From Dinoroseobacter sp. (lineage in GTDB: Bacteria > Pseudomonadota > Alphaproteobacteria > Rhodobacterales > Rhodobacteraceae), in assembly GCA_030066795.1 (NCBI GenBank), contig JASJAW010000023.1:61991-125990 (forward strand): a stretch of 64,000 bases of DNA, in the 5' to 3' direction. The notes beneath the pieces are model-generated. The model ran no database searches and had not been told where the DNA came from. It was given only the letters and a program-made list of their open reading frames with translations. Below, piece after piece: positions 17,629 through 27,365 of this stretch (within the stretch, counting starts at the first letter, position 1; every line of letters starts with the position of its first letter). Made by a program: the position numbers and the translations under genes.

Positions 17629-18807
17629 ATGGCCGTTGCAGAAGACCATACCCCGGACCCGATCCCAGAGGCGGAAGCACCACCCGAGCGGAAGCGGCGC
17701 TTTGCACTGTCACCGCTTGGTCAAAGGCGATTGCGCAACTTCAAAGCCAACCGCCGTGCATATTGGTCCTTGATCATCTTCTCAGTTTTGTTCGGTCTGT
17801 CACTCTTTGCAGAACTGATCGCCAACGACCGCCCACTCCTTGTGAAATTTCAGGGGGAATTCTTCACGCCTGTCACAACGCTCTACCCCGAAACGACCTT
17901 TGGGGGCGATTTTCGCACCGAGGCGGTGTATCGCGATATTGAGGTCGAATGTCTGATCGTCAGCGGCGGGTTGGAGGCTTGCTGGGATGATCCCGAAGGC
18001 GTCATCGAAGACGCACAGGACGGTTTCGTTGACGGCGAAGAGATCCAGCGCGGCTGGGTTCTCTGGCCGCTGATCCCCTACAGTTTCGACACGGTAAACG
18101 ACATTCAGGGCACCGCCCCGTCCGCCCCGGATGCCAACCATTGGCTTGGCACGGATGATACAGCGCGCGATGTTCTCGCCCGGGTCATCTACGGCTTCCG
18201 CTTGTCAGTCGCGTTTGCGCTTGTTGTCACGCTCATCACGTCGGTGATCGGGATAGCTGCAGGCGCTATTCAGGGGTATTTCGGAGGACTGACCGACCTG
18301 ATCTTCCAGCGCGTGATCGAGCTTTGGGGCGCTACGCCAAGCCTGTATATCATTATTATCGTGGCGGCGATCTTCCAGATGGATTTCTGGTTACTGGTCT
18401 TTCTGATGGTGCTCTTCGGGTGGACTGCGCTTGTCGGCGTTGTGCGGGCCGAATTTCTGCGCGCGCGGAATTTCGAGTATGTCCGTGCGGCCCGTGCATT
18501 GGGCGTGTCCAACACCAAGATCATGTTCAGACATGTTCTGCCGAATGCAATGGTCGCTACTGTCACCATGCTGCCCTTTATCATCACCGGCACAATCGGG
18601 TCTTTGGCTGCGCTCGATTTCCTTGGGTTTGGTCTGCCGTCTTCGGCCCCTTCGCTGGGCGAACTGACACTGCAGGCCAAACAGAATCTTCAGGCGCCGT
18701 GGCTTGGCTTCACCGCATTCTTTACGTTCGCGATCATGTTGTCGCTTCTGGTGTTTGTGTTTGAAGGTGTGCGCGACGCGTTTGACCCCAGAAAGACGTT
18801 CTCATGA
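17629..18807 (+). CDS. yejE: peptide ABC transporter permease YejE
   Basis: This 392-residue permease has a cytoplasmic Pro/Glu-rich head and the OppC-like first segment ('LSPLGQRRLRNFKANRRAYW'). It then has a long periplasmic segment (about residues 60-165) containing two cysteines ('VECLIVSGGLEACWDD'), and five further helices. The coupling loop is 'YVRAARALGVSNTKIMFRHV'. The ATG at 17629 is preceded by GGGAGA; the frame is open upstream but inside yejB. The stop overlaps the yejF start (ATGA), so translation is coupled. Confidence 0.94.
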   Translation: MAVAEDHTPDPIPEAEAPPERKRRFALSPLGQRRLRNFKANRRAYWSLIIFSVLFGLSLFAELIANDRPLLVKFQGEFFTPVTTLYPETTFGGDFRTEAVYRDIEVECLIVSGGLEACWDDPEGVIEDAQDGFVDGEEIQRGWVLWPLIPYSFDTVNDIQGTAPSAPDANHWLGTDDTARDVLARVIYGFRLSVAFALVVTLITSVIGIAAGAIQGYFGGLTDLIFQRVIELWGATPSLYIIIIVAAIFQMDFWLLVFLMVLFGWTALVGVVRAEFLRARNFEYVRAARALGVSNTKIMFRHVLPNAMVATVTMLPFIITGTIGSLAALDFLGFGLPSSAPSLGELTLQAKQNLQAPWLGFTAFFTFAIMLSLLVFVFEGVRDAFDPRKTFS

Positions 18808-20405
18808 GCGATCCGGTCCTAGAGGTGCGCGACCTGCGTGTCGGCTTTACGCAGGACGGCAGAACCACGGAAGCGGTACGGGGTGTCAGCTTTGACGTTC
18901 AACGCGGTGAGACCGTCGCCCTCGTTGGCGAATCTGGTTCAGGTAAGTCGGTTACTGCGCTTTCGACGGTCTCGCTTCTGCCAGAAGCGGCTAAAGTCTC
19001 AGGGTCTGTTAAGTATGAAGGCAGCGAGATGGTCGGCGCTGCTGAAAGTGAGTTGCGGCGCGTGCGAGGAAACGACGTCAGCTTCATCTTTCAGGAGCCG
19101 ATGACGTCTCTAAACCCCTTACACACTCTGGAAAAGCAGATCGCGGAAAGCCTCGCACTGCATCAGGATTTGAAGGGAGAAGCTGCGCGGACCCGGATTG
19201 TCGAACTCCTGCAGAAGGTGGGTATCCGGGATGCGGAAAGCCGTCTTGGAGCTTATCCGCACCAGCTTTCGGGCGGACAACGTCAGAGGGTTATGATCGC
19301 TATGGCGCTGGCCAATGGGCCCGATCTGCTCGTTGCCGACGAACCCACGACAGCGCTCGACGTGACCATCCAGGCACAGATTCTCGAGTTGTTGTCGGAT
19401 CTGAAGGCGTCTGAAAAAATGAGCCTTTTGTTCATCACGCACGACCTCGCTATTGTCCGCCGGTTTGCCGACCGCGTGTGCGTCATGCAGGGCGGCGAGA
19501 TTGTTGAGTCCGGCCCGACAGCCGAGATCTTTGCCAATCCGAAGCATCCCTACACCCAGAAGCTTCTGGCCGCAGAGCCCTCAGGGACGCCGGGGCCCGT
19601 ACCTGAGACGGCGGAGGAAGTCGTTTCGACAGACCAGCTCAAGGTCTGGTTCCCGATCCAGCGCGGCATTCTGAAAAAGACCGTCGGTCATGTGAAGGCT
19701 GTCAATGACGCGACGATCAGCGTGCGCGCGGGTGAAACGCTTGGCGTTGTTGGCGAGTCGGGGTCCGGAAAGACGACTCTGGCTCTTGCCATTCTGCGCC
19801 TGATCTCGTCTGAGGGCCGGATTGTCTATGCCGGTGAAAACATTCAGGGCTGGTCGTCAAAAAAGCTGCGCGGGTTGCGCAAAGACATGCAGGTGGTTTT
19901 TCAGGACCCTTACGGCTCGCTGAGCCCGCGCATGACCATCGCTCAGATCATTGCCGAGGGGTTGGGTGTGCATGGGGTCGAAGACGGGCGCGACCCTCGT
20001 GATATGGTCGCCGAACTGCTGACTGAGGTCGGGCTCGATCCGGCGATGATGGATCGCTACCCACACGAGTTCTCAGGCGGGCAGCGTCAACGTATTGCGA
20101 TTGCACGCGCTATGATACTGCGCCCCAAGCTTGTCGTGCTGGACGAACCGACCTCAGCGCTCGATATGACTGTTCAGGTTCAGATCGTCGACTTGTTGCG
20201 AGAGCTTCAGCGGAAGTACAACCTCGCCTATATCTTCATCAGCCACGACCTGAAGGTCGTTCGTGCTCTGAGCCACAAGGTGATCGTCATGCGTGCCGGT
20301 GATGTGGTCGAGGTTGGAGAGGGAGCGCAGATATTTGAACGTCCGTCTTCGGACTACACGCGCGAGTTGCTTGCGGCGGCGTTCATGGATCGTGGTGCCG
20401 CCTGA
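18804..20405 (+). CDS. yejF: peptide ABC transporter dual ATP-binding protein YejF
   Basis: This 533-residue protein has two complete ABC ATPase domains in one chain. Walker A motifs are 'GESGSGKS' (about residue 41) and 'GESGSGKT' (about residue 318). Signature motifs are 'LSGGQRQR' and 'FSGGQRQR', with '[10 protein letters not shown]' and '[10 protein letters not shown]' as Walker B. Each half ends in the oligopeptide-type C-terminal region. It drives the YejBE channel. Its stop codon is directly followed by the stop codon of hemN on the other strand, leaving no space for a separate terminator. Confidence 0.95.
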   Translation: MSDPVLEVRDLRVGFTQDGRTTEAVRGVSFDVQRGETVALVGESGSGKSVTALSTVSLLPEAAKVSGSVKYEGSEMVGAAESELRRVRGNDVSFIFQEPMTSLNPLHTLEKQIAESLALHQDLKGEAARTRIVELLQKVGIRDAESRLGAYPHQLSGGQRQRVMIAMALANGPDLLVADEPTTALDVTIQAQILELLSDLKASEKMSLLFITHDLAIVRRFADRVCVMQGGEIVESGPTAEIFANPKHPYTQKLLAAEPSGTPGPVPETAEEVVSTDQLKVWFPIQRGILKKTVGHVKAVNDATISVRAGETLGVVGESGSGKTTLALAILRLISSEGRIVYAGENIQGWSSKKLRGLRKDMQVVFQDPYGSLSPRMTIAQIIAEGLGVHGVEDGRDPRDMVAELLTEVGLDPAMMDRYPHEFSGGQRQRIAIARAMILRPKLVVLDEPTSALDMTVQVQIVDLLRELQRKYNLAYIFISHDLKVVRALSHKVIVMRAGDVVEVGEGAQIFERPSSDYTRELLAAAFMDRGAA

Positions 20406-21767
20406 TCAGGTCGCGATAGAGTGGCTTCCCGCGGGAGCTTCGTAGCCGTCAAAGGCCCGCGCGATCATGCGAGTTAGCGGTCGGCCCTCAGGCTTGATCT
20501 GCAAGTCGAGCCCGCTGCTCGAAACCTCCAACATGCCGGGAAACGCGTCATGCGCTGCGCGGTACATGGATTTCAGACGGAGAGCCGATACGCCGAACTG
20601 CTCCCGAAGTTCAACGCCATCTACGGAAAAGTCGCACATTACCATCTCGATCAGGCGAGCCCGTAAAAGATCCTCGCCCTTGAACACATGACCGCGGGCG
20701 GCAGAGAACTGGCCGGCGCGGATTGCTTTTTGGTACTGCGCCGTGCCTGAGGCGTTTTGGGCGTAGCCTTGGGGGAAGCGCGAAATGGCCGACGCACCCA
20801 AGCCGATCAGAACTGGCGCCGTGTCGTCCGTGTAGCCTTGGAAGTTCCGCTTGAGTTGCCCCGCGTCGGCAGCTTTTGCCAACCCGTCTTCCGGGCGGGC
20901 GAAGTGATCAATCCCGATTTCAGCATAGTTGTCCCAACGGAATAGGCGCCGTGCTATGTCGAACAGTTCCAATCTCGCTTCCGGTGTTGGCAGGGCCTCG
21001 GTTGGGATCAGGTTTTGCCGACGTGCCATCCAAGGGACATGTGCGTAGCCGTAGAGCGCTACGCGGTCCGGGTTGAGCGATAGGAGCTTCTGGACTGAGT
21101 CCGTGATCTTCTGCCCGTTCTGGAACGGCAGGCCATAAAGAATATCGGCGTTCAGCGAGGTGATCCCACGCGCGCGCAACGCGTCGATAATGCCCTTAGT
21201 CGTCTCGAAACTCTGTTCCCGACCGATCGCTTTCTGGATGTCCTGATCAAAATCCTGAACCCCGATCGAACTTCTGTTCATGCCGGCGGCTGCAAGGGCA
21301 TCCAGACGGGCATCGTCGATCTCGTTTGGATCAATTTCGACGGAAAACTCCGTGCTGTCGGTGCGGGGGGCTAAGCTGAAAAGGGCTTCCGCCAGTTCCT
21401 CCATCGCGTCAGGGGGCAACAGAGTCGGTGTTCCCCCGCCCCAGTGCAGTCTGGACAGTCGAACACCTTCGGGAAGTGCCTGGCGCAGAATGTCGATTTC
21501 CGTCAGCAGCGTCTCGACATAGGCGCGGACCGGCTCGTCAGATTGCGTCCCCTGTGTTCTGCACGCGCAGAACCAGCATAACCGGCGGCAAAATGGCACA
21601 TGCACATATAGAGAAATTTCCGTCTCGGGCGCGATCTGCCCAAGCCAGTCCACATATTGCTTCGGTCCAACCCCATCGGCGAAATGTGTAGCTGTGGGGT
21701 AGCTCGTGTACCGGGGCACACGCGCATCGAAAAGGCCGAGCCGTGCAAGTTGCGTTTTGGTATCCAT
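20406..21767 (-). CDS. hemN: oxygen-independent coproporphyrinogen III oxidase
   Basis: This radical SAM enzyme makes protoporphyrinogen IX without oxygen, ensuring haem supply when HemF cannot work. The 453-residue product has the true HemN cluster 'CRRLCWFCAC' (CxxxCxxCxC), which separates HemN from HemW-like relatives, and starts 'RVPRYTSYPTATHF', typical of the family. ATG 21767 is set by homology and no Shine-Dalgarno precedes it. An exact FNR box is centred 41.5 bp upstream of this ATG, the classical activating distance, so the mRNA may be leaderless. It diverges from fnrL. The aerobic counterpart hemF lies at 36677. Confidence 0.95.
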   Translation of the reverse strand: MDTKTQLARLGLFDARVPRYTSYPTATHFADGVGPKQYVDWLGQIAPETEISLYVHVPFCRRLCWFCACRTQGTQSDEPVRAYVETLLTEIDILRQALPEGVRLSRLHWGGGTPTLLPPDAMEELAEALFSLAPRTDSTEFSVEIDPNEIDDARLDALAAAGMNRSSIGVQDFDQDIQKAIGREQSFETTKGIIDALRARGITSLNADILYGLPFQNGQKITDSVQKLLSLNPDRVALYGYAHVPWMARRQNLIPTEALPTPEARLELFDIARRLFRWDNYAEIGIDHFARPEDGLAKAADAGQLKRNFQGYTDDTAPVLIGLGASAISRFPQGYAQNASGTAQYQKAIRAGQFSAARGHVFKGEDLLRARLIEMVMCDFSVDGVELREQFGVSALRLKSMYRAAHDAFPGMLEVSSSGLDLQIKPEGRPLTRMIARAFDGYEAPAGSHSIAT

Positions 21768-21801
21768 GTGGCTACGATGCTGGAGTCGTTTCCCATCGTC
21801 C

Positions 21802-21815
21802 TTGACCCAGATCAA
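21802..21815. promoter_or_regulatory. FNR box between hemN and fnrL
   Basis: TTGACCCAGATCAA matches the FNR/FnrL consensus TTGAY-N4-RTCAA exactly. It is centred 41.5 bp from the hemN start codon and ends only 3 bp before the fnrL ATG at 21819. Activation of hemN is likely. For fnrL the position would block initiation, suggesting self-repression, unless fnrL starts at the downstream ATG 21846. Confidence 0.88.
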
Positions 21816-21818
21816 TCA

Positions 21819-22568
21819 ATGCATCCTGCCAGCCAAGCGGCTCAAATGAATAAGGATTGTTCGGACTGCCCAATTCGGCACCGAGCAGTGTGCGCGCGGT
21901 GTGACGCCGACGAACTCGAGCTGCTGGAATCCATGAAATACTACCGCGAATTCGAGGCGGGGCAGACCATTGTATGGTCTGGCGATGAGCTTAATTTCGT
22001 GGCTTCGGTGGTGGACGGGATCGCGTCCTTGAGCCAGACGATGGAAGACGGTCGCCGCCAGATGGTTGGCTTGCTGTTGCCGTCAGACTTTCTGGGTCGC
22101 CCGGGACGGGCAGCGGCGCCTTACGACGTGACCGCGTCGACCAAGGTTACGCTCTGCTGTTTCCGGCGTGGACCATTTGAAGAGCTCATGAATACTACAC
22201 CACATGTTGCGCAGCGTTTGCTTGAAATGACGCTTGACGAGCTTGATGCGGCGCGCGAATGGCTGTTGCTCCTGGGCCGGAAGACCGCGCGCGAAAAGAT
22301 TGCGAGCCTGTTGGCGATTATCGCGCGTCGGAAAGCCGCGATCGCACAGCATAACCATGAAACAGATTTCACGTTCGATCTGCCCATGACGCGAGAAGCG
22401 ATGGCCGATTATCTTGGGCTGACACTCGAGACCGTGTCGCGACAGGTGTCAGCACTTAAGCGGGATGGCGTCATCAAGCTTCAGGGCAAGCGGGAAGTCA
22501 CGATACCGGATTTCTCGCGACTGCTAGATGAAACCGGCGATGACAACGACGGTGGTCTGCTCGTCTGA
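21819..22568 (+). CDS. fnrL: Crp/Fnr family oxygen-sensing regulator FnrL
   Basis: This 249-residue regulator has N-terminal cysteines at 14, 17, 25 and 28 ('CSDCPIRHRAVCARC') and a further Cys in 'LCCFRRGPF', which hold the oxygen-labile [4Fe-4S] cluster in FnrL proteins. It has a cyclic-nucleotide-type beta barrel ('GRRQMVGLLLPSDFLGRPG') and a C-terminal helix-turn-helix ('MADYLGLTLETVSRQVSALK') whose E-TVSR recognition helix reads TTGAT/C half-sites. ATG 21819 gives the same N-terminal length as Rhodobacter FnrL; ATG 21846 is a possible alternative. The gene lies between hemN and ccoN, and exact FNR boxes flank its targets, so it is the local activator at low oxygen. Confidence 0.95.
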   Translation: MHPASQAAQMNKDCSDCPIRHRAVCARCDADELELLESMKYYREFEAGQTIVWSGDELNFVASVVDGIASLSQTMEDGRRQMVGLLLPSDFLGRPGRAAAPYDVTASTKVTLCCFRRGPFEELMNTTPHVAQRLLEMTLDELDAAREWLLLLGRKTAREKIASLLAIIARRKAAIAQHNHETDFTFDLPMTREAMADYLGLTLETVSRQVSALKRDGVIKLQGKREVTIPDFSRLLDETGDDNDGGLLV

Positions 22569-22896
22569 TTGGCCGTCCCGGCACCCCGACGGTACCCCTG
22601 CGACACTTCACAACCCCCCTGCGCCCGCGTGTCGCAACACAGAGACTTTCTCCGCTGACCATTGGTAAGAGGCACTCTGAACCCGTTGTTTTTGTGAATC
22701 AAAACTTACAGATCGCGTGTAAAGCTGTTTTTCTAATAGGACTTTAGTCGCGATTCCGGGGCCTTCTTCAAACTGCGCCCCAAAATTTTGACATGGATCA
22801 AGGAAGCACCCGCAGCAAAACCCGCATGTAACTCCCATAATTAACGCCGGAGTCCGTCTTTGAGTCGGCAACTTCGGTCAAACGAAGGGACGATCA
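22569..22896 (+). other. intergenic region fnrL-ccoN
   Basis: These 328 bp contain no convincing gene. They hold the ccoN promoter region with one exact FNR box at 22788-22801 and a CATAAT hexamer at 22836-22841. A weak dyad GTTTT/AAAAC lies at 22688-22705. I see no clear terminator for fnrL. Confidence 0.6.
22788..22801. promoter_or_regulatory. FNR box upstream of ccoNOQP
   Basis: TTGACATGGATCAA is an exact match to the FNR consensus, 95 bp before the ccoN start. It should make oxidase expression dependent on FnrL at low oxygen. Confidence 0.9.
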
Positions 22897-24504
22897 ATGT
22901 GGGACTACGTTAAAATCGTACTGCTTGGTCTGGTGGCTCTGTTCGCAGCAATCGCTGCAAATTTCGCACAGGACCTCGCGTACCAAGTCCACGCCATACT
23001 GATCATGCTCATCGCAGGTGGAATGTTCCTGTGGGCCGTACGCCGGACCGATGAGTATGTGGTACCAACGGATAACAGCCAGGAATACATGGACGGGGTG
23101 GTGCGCTACGGCGTCATCGCGACTGCGTTCTGGGGTGTTGTCGGATTTCTGGTCGGGACGTTTATCGCGTTCCAGCTGGCATTTCCGCAGCTCAATTTTG
23201 CTTGGGCTGAAGGATACGCAAACTTTGGGCGCCTGCGTCCGCTGCACACTTCCGCGGTGATCTTCGCCTTCGGCGGGAACGCACTGCTCTGCACCTCATT
23301 CTATATTGTGCAGCGTACCTCGGCCGCGCGGCTCTGGGGCGGTAATCTCGCATGGTTCGTGTTCTGGGGGTACAACCTGTTCATCGTACTCGCGGCGACC
23401 GGTTATCTGCTGGGTGCAACCCAGTCTAAGGAATATGCCGAGCCTGAATGGTATGTGGACCTGTGGCTGACAATCGTCTGGGTGGCGTATCTGGCGGTGT
23501 TCCTCGGTACGATCATGACCCGCAAGGAAAAGCACATCTACGTGGCGAACTGGTTCCTGCTGAGCTTCATCGTCACCGTGGCGATGCTGCACGTGGTCAA
23601 CAACCTGAGCGTTCCGGTGTCGATCTTCGGCTCCCGCTCGGTCCAGCTCTTTGCCGGTGTGCAGGACGCCATGACCCAATGGTGGTACGGCCACAACGCG
23701 GTGGGCTTCTTCCTGACCGCGGGCTTCCTTGGGATGATGTACTACTTCGTTCCGAAGCAGGCTGAACGTCCGGTCTTCAGCTACAAGCTGTCGATCATCC
23801 ACTTCTGGGCGCTGATCTTCCTGTATATCTGGGCGGGTCCCCACCACCTGCACTACACCGCGCTGCCTGACTGGGCTTCGACCCTTGGCATGGTGTTCTC
23901 GATCATCCTTTGGATGCCGAGCTGGGGTGGCATGATCAACGGTCTGATGACGCTCTCGGGCGCATGGGACAAGTTGCGCACCGACCCGGTGATCCGGATG
24001 ATGGTGATCTCGATCGGCTTCTACGGCATGTCGACCTTTGAAGGTCCGATGATGTCGATCCGCGCGGTGAACTCGCTGAGCCACTATACGGACTGGACCA
24101 TTGGGCACGTGCACTCCGGCGCGCTTGGCTGGAACGGCATGATCACATTCGGGGCGCTCTACTTCCTCGTTCCGCGCCTGTGGAACCGGGAGAAGCTTTA
24201 CAGCCTCGCCATGGTCAGCTGGCACTTCTGGCTCGCCACCATCGGCATCGTCCTCTACGCCTCGGCCATGTGGGTCACAGGCATCATGGAGGGTCTGATG
24301 TGGCGCGAAGTGGATGCGCAGGGCTTCCTCGTGAACTCCTTCGCCGACACGGTGTCTGCTAAGTTCCCGATGTATGTGGTGCGTGGATTGGGCGGTGTGC
24401 TCTACCTCGCCGGTGCAATCATCATGTGTCTCAACCTGTGGTGGACCGTCACCCGCGGCCAAGAAAAGCAAGTGTCCGCGGCTATCGCGGCCCCCGCTGA
24501 ATAA
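22897..24504 (+). CDS. ccoN: cytochrome cbb3 oxidase subunit I (catalytic)
   Basis: This 535-residue subunit has about twelve membrane helices and reduces oxygen at a haem b3-CuB centre with very high affinity. Metal-binding histidines are visible in '[10 protein letters not shown]' (low-spin haem b), '[10 protein letters not shown]' and '[10 protein letters not shown]' (CuB), and '[16 protein letters not shown]' (haem b3 region). An extra N-terminal helix precedes the conserved core, as in many alphaproteobacteria. It is first in ccoNOQP behind an exact FNR box. ccoO starts 14 bp later with AAGGAGG upstream. Confidence 0.97.
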   Translation: MWDYVKIVLLGLVALFAAIAANFAQDLAYQVHAILIMLIAGGMFLWAVRRTDEYVVPTDNSQEYMDGVVRYGVIATAFWGVVGFLVGTFIAFQLAFPQLNFAWAEGYANFGRLRPLHTSAVIFAFGGNALLCTSFYIVQRTSAARLWGGNLAWFVFWGYNLFIVLAATGYLLGATQSKEYAEPEWYVDLWLTIVWVAYLAVFLGTIMTRKEKHIYVANWFLLSFIVTVAMLHVVNNLSVPVSIFGSRSVQLFAGVQDAMTQWWYGHNAVGFFLTAGFLGMMYYFVPKQAERPVFSYKLSIIHFWALIFLYIWAGPHHLHYTALPDWASTLGMVFSIILWMPSWGGMINGLMTLSGAWDKLRTDPVIRMMVISIGFYGMSTFEGPMMSIRAVNSLSHYTDWTIGHVHSGALGWNGMITFGALYFLVPRLWNREKLYSLAMVSWHFWLATIGIVLYASAMWVTGIMEGLMWREVDAQGFLVNSFADTVSAKFPMYVVRGLGGVLYLAGAIIMCLNLWWTVTRGQEKQVSAAIAAPAE

Positions 24505-24518
24505 GGAGGGACCGGAGA

Positions 24519-25244
24519 ATGGCTATTCTTGAAAAACACAAGATCCTCGAGAAGAACGCGACGCTTCTGCTGGTCTTCAGCTTCCTTGTCGTCACCATCG
24601 GCGGGATCGTTCAAATCGCTCCGCTCTTTTATCTGGAGAACACCATTGAGGAAGTAGAGGGCATGCGCCCCTACTCCCCGCTGGAGTTGCAGGGGCGGGA
24701 GATCTACATCCGCGAGGGCTGCTATGTCTGCCATTCGCAGATGATCCGCCCGATGCGGGACGAGGTCGAGCGTTATGGGCACTACTCGCTGGCGGCGGAG
24801 TCGATGTACGACCACCCGTTCCAGTGGGGCTCCAAGCGGACCGGACCTGATCTGGCCCGTGTCGGGGGACGCTACTCGGATGAGTGGCATGTCGATCACC
24901 TGATGGATCCGCAATCGGTGGTGCCTGAGTCCGTCATGCCGAAGTACGCTTTCTTGATGGACCGTCGGCTTGATGGGGATCACATCGGTGATCTGATGAA
25001 GACCCACCGTTTGGTCGGGGTTCCCTACACGGACGAGCAGATCGAGAACGCCAGTGCGGACTTTAGGGCGCAGGCAGATCCCGATGGAGACTGGGACGCA
25101 GTCCTTGCTCGTTACCCCAAGGCGCAAACGCGGAACTTTGACGGCCAGCCTTATCTGACCGAAATGGATGCGCTGATTGCCTACATGCAAATGCTCGGGA
25201 CCTTGGTCGATTTCTCGACCTTCACGCCCGACGCAAGCCGGTAA
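24519..25244 (+). CDS. ccoO: cytochrome cbb3 oxidase subunit II (mono-haem cytochrome c)
   Basis: This 241-residue subunit has one N-terminal membrane anchor (about residues 15-38) and a periplasmic cytochrome domain with haem site CYVCH at 68-72 ('[18 protein letters not shown]'). The axial Met lies in 'ESVMPKYAF'. It passes electrons from CcoP to CcoN. AAGGAGG precedes the start. The length is normal, and its place between ccoN and ccoQ is the conserved order. Confidence 0.97.
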   Translation: MAILEKHKILEKNATLLLVFSFLVVTIGGIVQIAPLFYLENTIEEVEGMRPYSPLELQGREIYIREGCYVCHSQMIRPMRDEVERYGHYSLAAESMYDHPFQWGSKRTGPDLARVGGRYSDEWHVDHLMDPQSVVPESVMPKYAFLMDRRLDGDHIGDLMKTHRLVGVPYTDEQIENASADFRAQADPDGDWDAVLARYPKAQTRNFDGQPYLTEMDALIAYMQMLGTLVDFSTFTPDASR

Positions 25245-25256
25245 GGAGGACAGGAA

Positions 25257-25487
25257 ATGGAAACCTATTCTCTGATGCGGGAATTCGCGGACAGCTGGAT
25301 GCTCCTGATGCTCTTTATGTTCTTTGTCGGCGTGTGCCTCTGGGCGCTGCGGCCCGGATCCAAGGACACCCACAAAGACATCGCGGGCAGCATCTTCCGC
25401 AATGAAAGCAAACCTGCCGCTGCGCCGCGCACGGGACTTCCAGACGTCAGTGAGCGCATCGCCCAGTTCAAGGAGTCGCGGCTATGA
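25257..25487 (+). CDS. ccoQ: cbb3 oxidase accessory subunit CcoQ
   Basis: This 76-residue protein has one membrane helix (about residues 14-32, '[19 protein letters not shown]') followed by '[20 protein letters not shown]', the usual CcoQ pattern. CcoQ stabilises the assembled complex. The cytoplasmic tail is somewhat longer than in the shortest homologues. AAGGAGGA precedes the ATG, and the stop overlaps the ccoP start by 4 bp. Confidence 0.93.
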   Translation: METYSLMREFADSWMLLMLFMFFVGVCLWALRPGSKDTHKDIAGSIFRNESKPAAAPRTGLPDVSERIAQFKESRL

Positions 25488-26344
25488 GTAAAAAGCCTGA
25501 AGAAAAACAAGAGGTCGAAACGACCGGCCACTCCTGGGATGGGATTGAGGAGTATAACAATCCCCTTCCGCGCTGGTGGCTGTGGACCTTCTACGCCACC
25601 ATCGTCTGGGGTATTCTTTACACGATCGCCTATCCGGCATGGCCACTGATCAACGGCGCAACGCCAGGCCTTCTTGGGTTTTCGACCCGCGCGGAAGTGG
25701 CCCAGGACATCGCGGATTTCAAAGAACGGAACTCTGGTCTCGATGAACAGCTTGCCTCTGCTGACCTGACCACGCTGGCGGAAAATGAAGAGCTATATCG
25801 TTACGCTGTGTCCGGTGGTGCTGCCGTATTCCGCACTTGGTGCGCCCAGTGTCACGGGTCCGGTGCGGCTGGCGCTGAAGGCTACCCCAACCTGCTGGAC
25901 AACGACTGGCTTTGGGGCGGCACGATCGAGGACATTCAGTTGACCATCGCGCATGGTATCCGCAACGAAAATGATCTCGATGCGCGGTACTCGGAGATGC
26001 CGGCCTTTGGTGAAATCCTGTCGGATGAAGAGATCAATTCGGTCGTCAACTACGTCATGAGCCTGTCCGGCGAACCTGAGGACGCCACTTTGGTGGCAGC
26101 GGGGGAGACAGTGTATCTCGACAACTGTGCGGCCTGCCATATGGACGATGGGTCTGGCGACATCTACCAAGGTGCCCCAAACCTCGCAAATGGCATTTGG
26201 CTCTATGGTGGTGATGTGGATACGATCCGCGAGACAATCACCTACTCACGCTATGGCGTGATGCCGAACTGGACCGACCGTCTGTCGGAAGCCCAGATCG
26301 CGGCTGTCGCGACATATGTTCACCAGCTTGGTGGGGGCGAGTAA
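25484..26344 (+). CDS. ccoP: cytochrome cbb3 oxidase subunit III (di-haem cytochrome c)
   Basis: This 286-residue subunit has the N-terminal '[17 protein letters not shown]' motif of CcoP, a membrane helix (about 32-55), and two cytochrome c domains with haem sites CAQCH (120-124) and CAACH (215-219). Met ligands are likely in 'YSEMPAFG' and 'GVMPNW'. It accepts electrons from soluble or membrane cytochromes c and hands them to CcoO. A strong terminator follows 39 bp after the stop, so the ccoNOQP transcript ends here. Confidence 0.97.
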   Translation: MSKKPEEKQEVETTGHSWDGIEEYNNPLPRWWLWTFYATIVWGILYTIAYPAWPLINGATPGLLGFSTRAEVAQDIADFKERNSGLDEQLASADLTTLAENEELYRYAVSGGAAVFRTWCAQCHGSGAAGAEGYPNLLDNDWLWGGTIEDIQLTIAHGIRNENDLDARYSEMPAFGEILSDEEINSVVNYVMSLSGEPEDATLVAAGETVYLDNCAACHMDDGSGDIYQGAPNLANGIWLYGGDVDTIRETITYSRYGVMPNWTDRLSEAQIAAVATYVHQLGGGE

Positions 26345-26383
26345 GCCCCTTCCTCCCCAGTTACCGGGCTCCCGTCCGGTTAC

Positions 26384-26439
26384 GGCACCGACCCCCTTCC
26401 TGTTCGCGCGTTTCCCGGGGGTCGGTGCCCTACTTTTTT
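26384..26439 (+). terminator. rho-independent terminator of ccoNOQP
   Basis: GGCACCGACCCCC (26384-26396) and GGGGGTCGGTGCC (26417-26429) form a perfect 13-bp stem with a 20-base loop, followed by TACTTTTTTC. Confidence 0.9.
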
Positions 26440-26537
26440 CATATTCTGGAACAGCTTCCCGCCCGTAACCGGCCGTAATCCAGCCTTGTTCTTTTGGTTA
26501 ATTCCCACCGAATGCTGGTAACAAGGATGAGTCGCTT

Positions 26538-27254
26538 ATGAGAACGGTGTGGAACGCTTTGGTGTTTGCAACTGTTAGCAGCATCGCTGTAGCGAGCGCA
26601 GCCGGCGCAGTCACACTGGACGCCAGCGCGTGGATTAACGGCGACGATCCGATCAAGGAAAACCAGTCCGGCACCAGCACTACCGGGACCGACTTTGTCG
26701 AAATTCATGGCAATGGCGATCTTGCCGTCCTGACAGATTACACGCTGGCGACCCCATTTGATTTTTCCGGCCATGCCTATGCGCCCGAGGATGACGATAT
26801 ATTTGGGGTGTTGTTTGGCTATGTCGACGGTTTCAACAACTACCGTATCTCCTGGACAGGCGGCGAAGACCATGACTGGGAAGCCGGTCGCAAGTATGGC
26901 GGTCTGATGCTCGTCAAAGAGCAAAACGGCAGGGGTGAGACACTCTGGCGCGACCCCGACCTGATGTGGCTGGCAGGGGTGGAGTACAACTTCTGGCTCC
27001 ATGTCGACTATGAAGAGGTGTCTTTCGAGCTTCGCGAAGGCAATACGGTGCTGGCCGATTTCATGGTCGCGGGCGATTTCTCTGGAGTCGAGGGGCGTGC
27101 GGGCGTCTTCACTCGATCCAATCCAGCGAAGTTCTATAACCTCAGCGATCAGCCACTTCCACCGTTGCACGCGGCTCCGCTACCCGGCGGTCTTCCATTG
27201 TTACTGGGTGGGGCGGGCCTTCTGATGTGGCATAAGCGCCGCCGCACGGCCTGA
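26538..27254 (+). CDS. exported protein with VPLPA-CTERM-like sorting signal
   Basis: This 238-residue protein has an N-terminal signal peptide ('FATVSSIAVASAAGAV', cleavage near residue 24), a beta-rich middle resembling a lectin or jelly-roll fold ('DDDIFGVLFGYVDGFNNYRI', 'WDAG-like' repeats of Trp/Tyr) and a C-terminus 'PLPGGLPLLLGGAGLLMW' ending in 'HKRRRTA'. This tripartite tail (PLP motif, hydrophobic helix, basic end) is that of VPLPA-CTERM proteins, which exosortase-type systems of Rhodobacterales process. The motif here reads APLPG rather than VPLPA. The gene sits between the two oxidase operons with its own flanking terminators, and its function is unknown. No exosortase is visible in the window. 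Confidence 0.8.
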   Translation: MRTVWNALVFATVSSIAVASAAGAVTLDASAWINGDDPIKENQSGTSTTGTDFVEIHGNGDLAVLTDYTLATPFDFSGHAYAPEDDDIFGVLFGYVDGFNNYRISWTGGEDHDWEAGRKYGGLMLVKEQNGRGETLWRDPDLMWLAGVEYNFWLHVDYEEVSFELREGNTVLADFMVAGDFSGVEGRAGVFTRSNPAKFYNLSDQPLPPLHAAPLPGGLPLLLGGAGLLMWHKRRRTA

Positions 27255-27277
27255 CCGGTCAAAAAGCCAAAAACCCG

Positions 27278-27305
27278 AGCCCGCAGGATCGTCTGCGGGC
27301 TTTTT
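27278..27305 (+). terminator. rho-independent terminator after the VPLPA-like gene
   Basis: AGCCCGCAG (27278-27286) pairs with CTGCGGGCT (27293-27301) around a 6-base loop and is followed by TTTTG; an A-run precedes it. It ends the transcript 24 bp after the stop codon. Confidence 0.9.
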
Positions 27306-27365
27306 GTTTTCAGCGCGCGTTTCAACAGAAATTTTCGGTGCGGGACAGGCCGTCGCAGCCACTTT

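Noticed and set aside
27251..27262. TGACCGGTCA palindrome at the stop codon of the VPLPA-like gene
   Set aside because: Short, overlaps the stop codon and directly precedes a terminator; probably chance.
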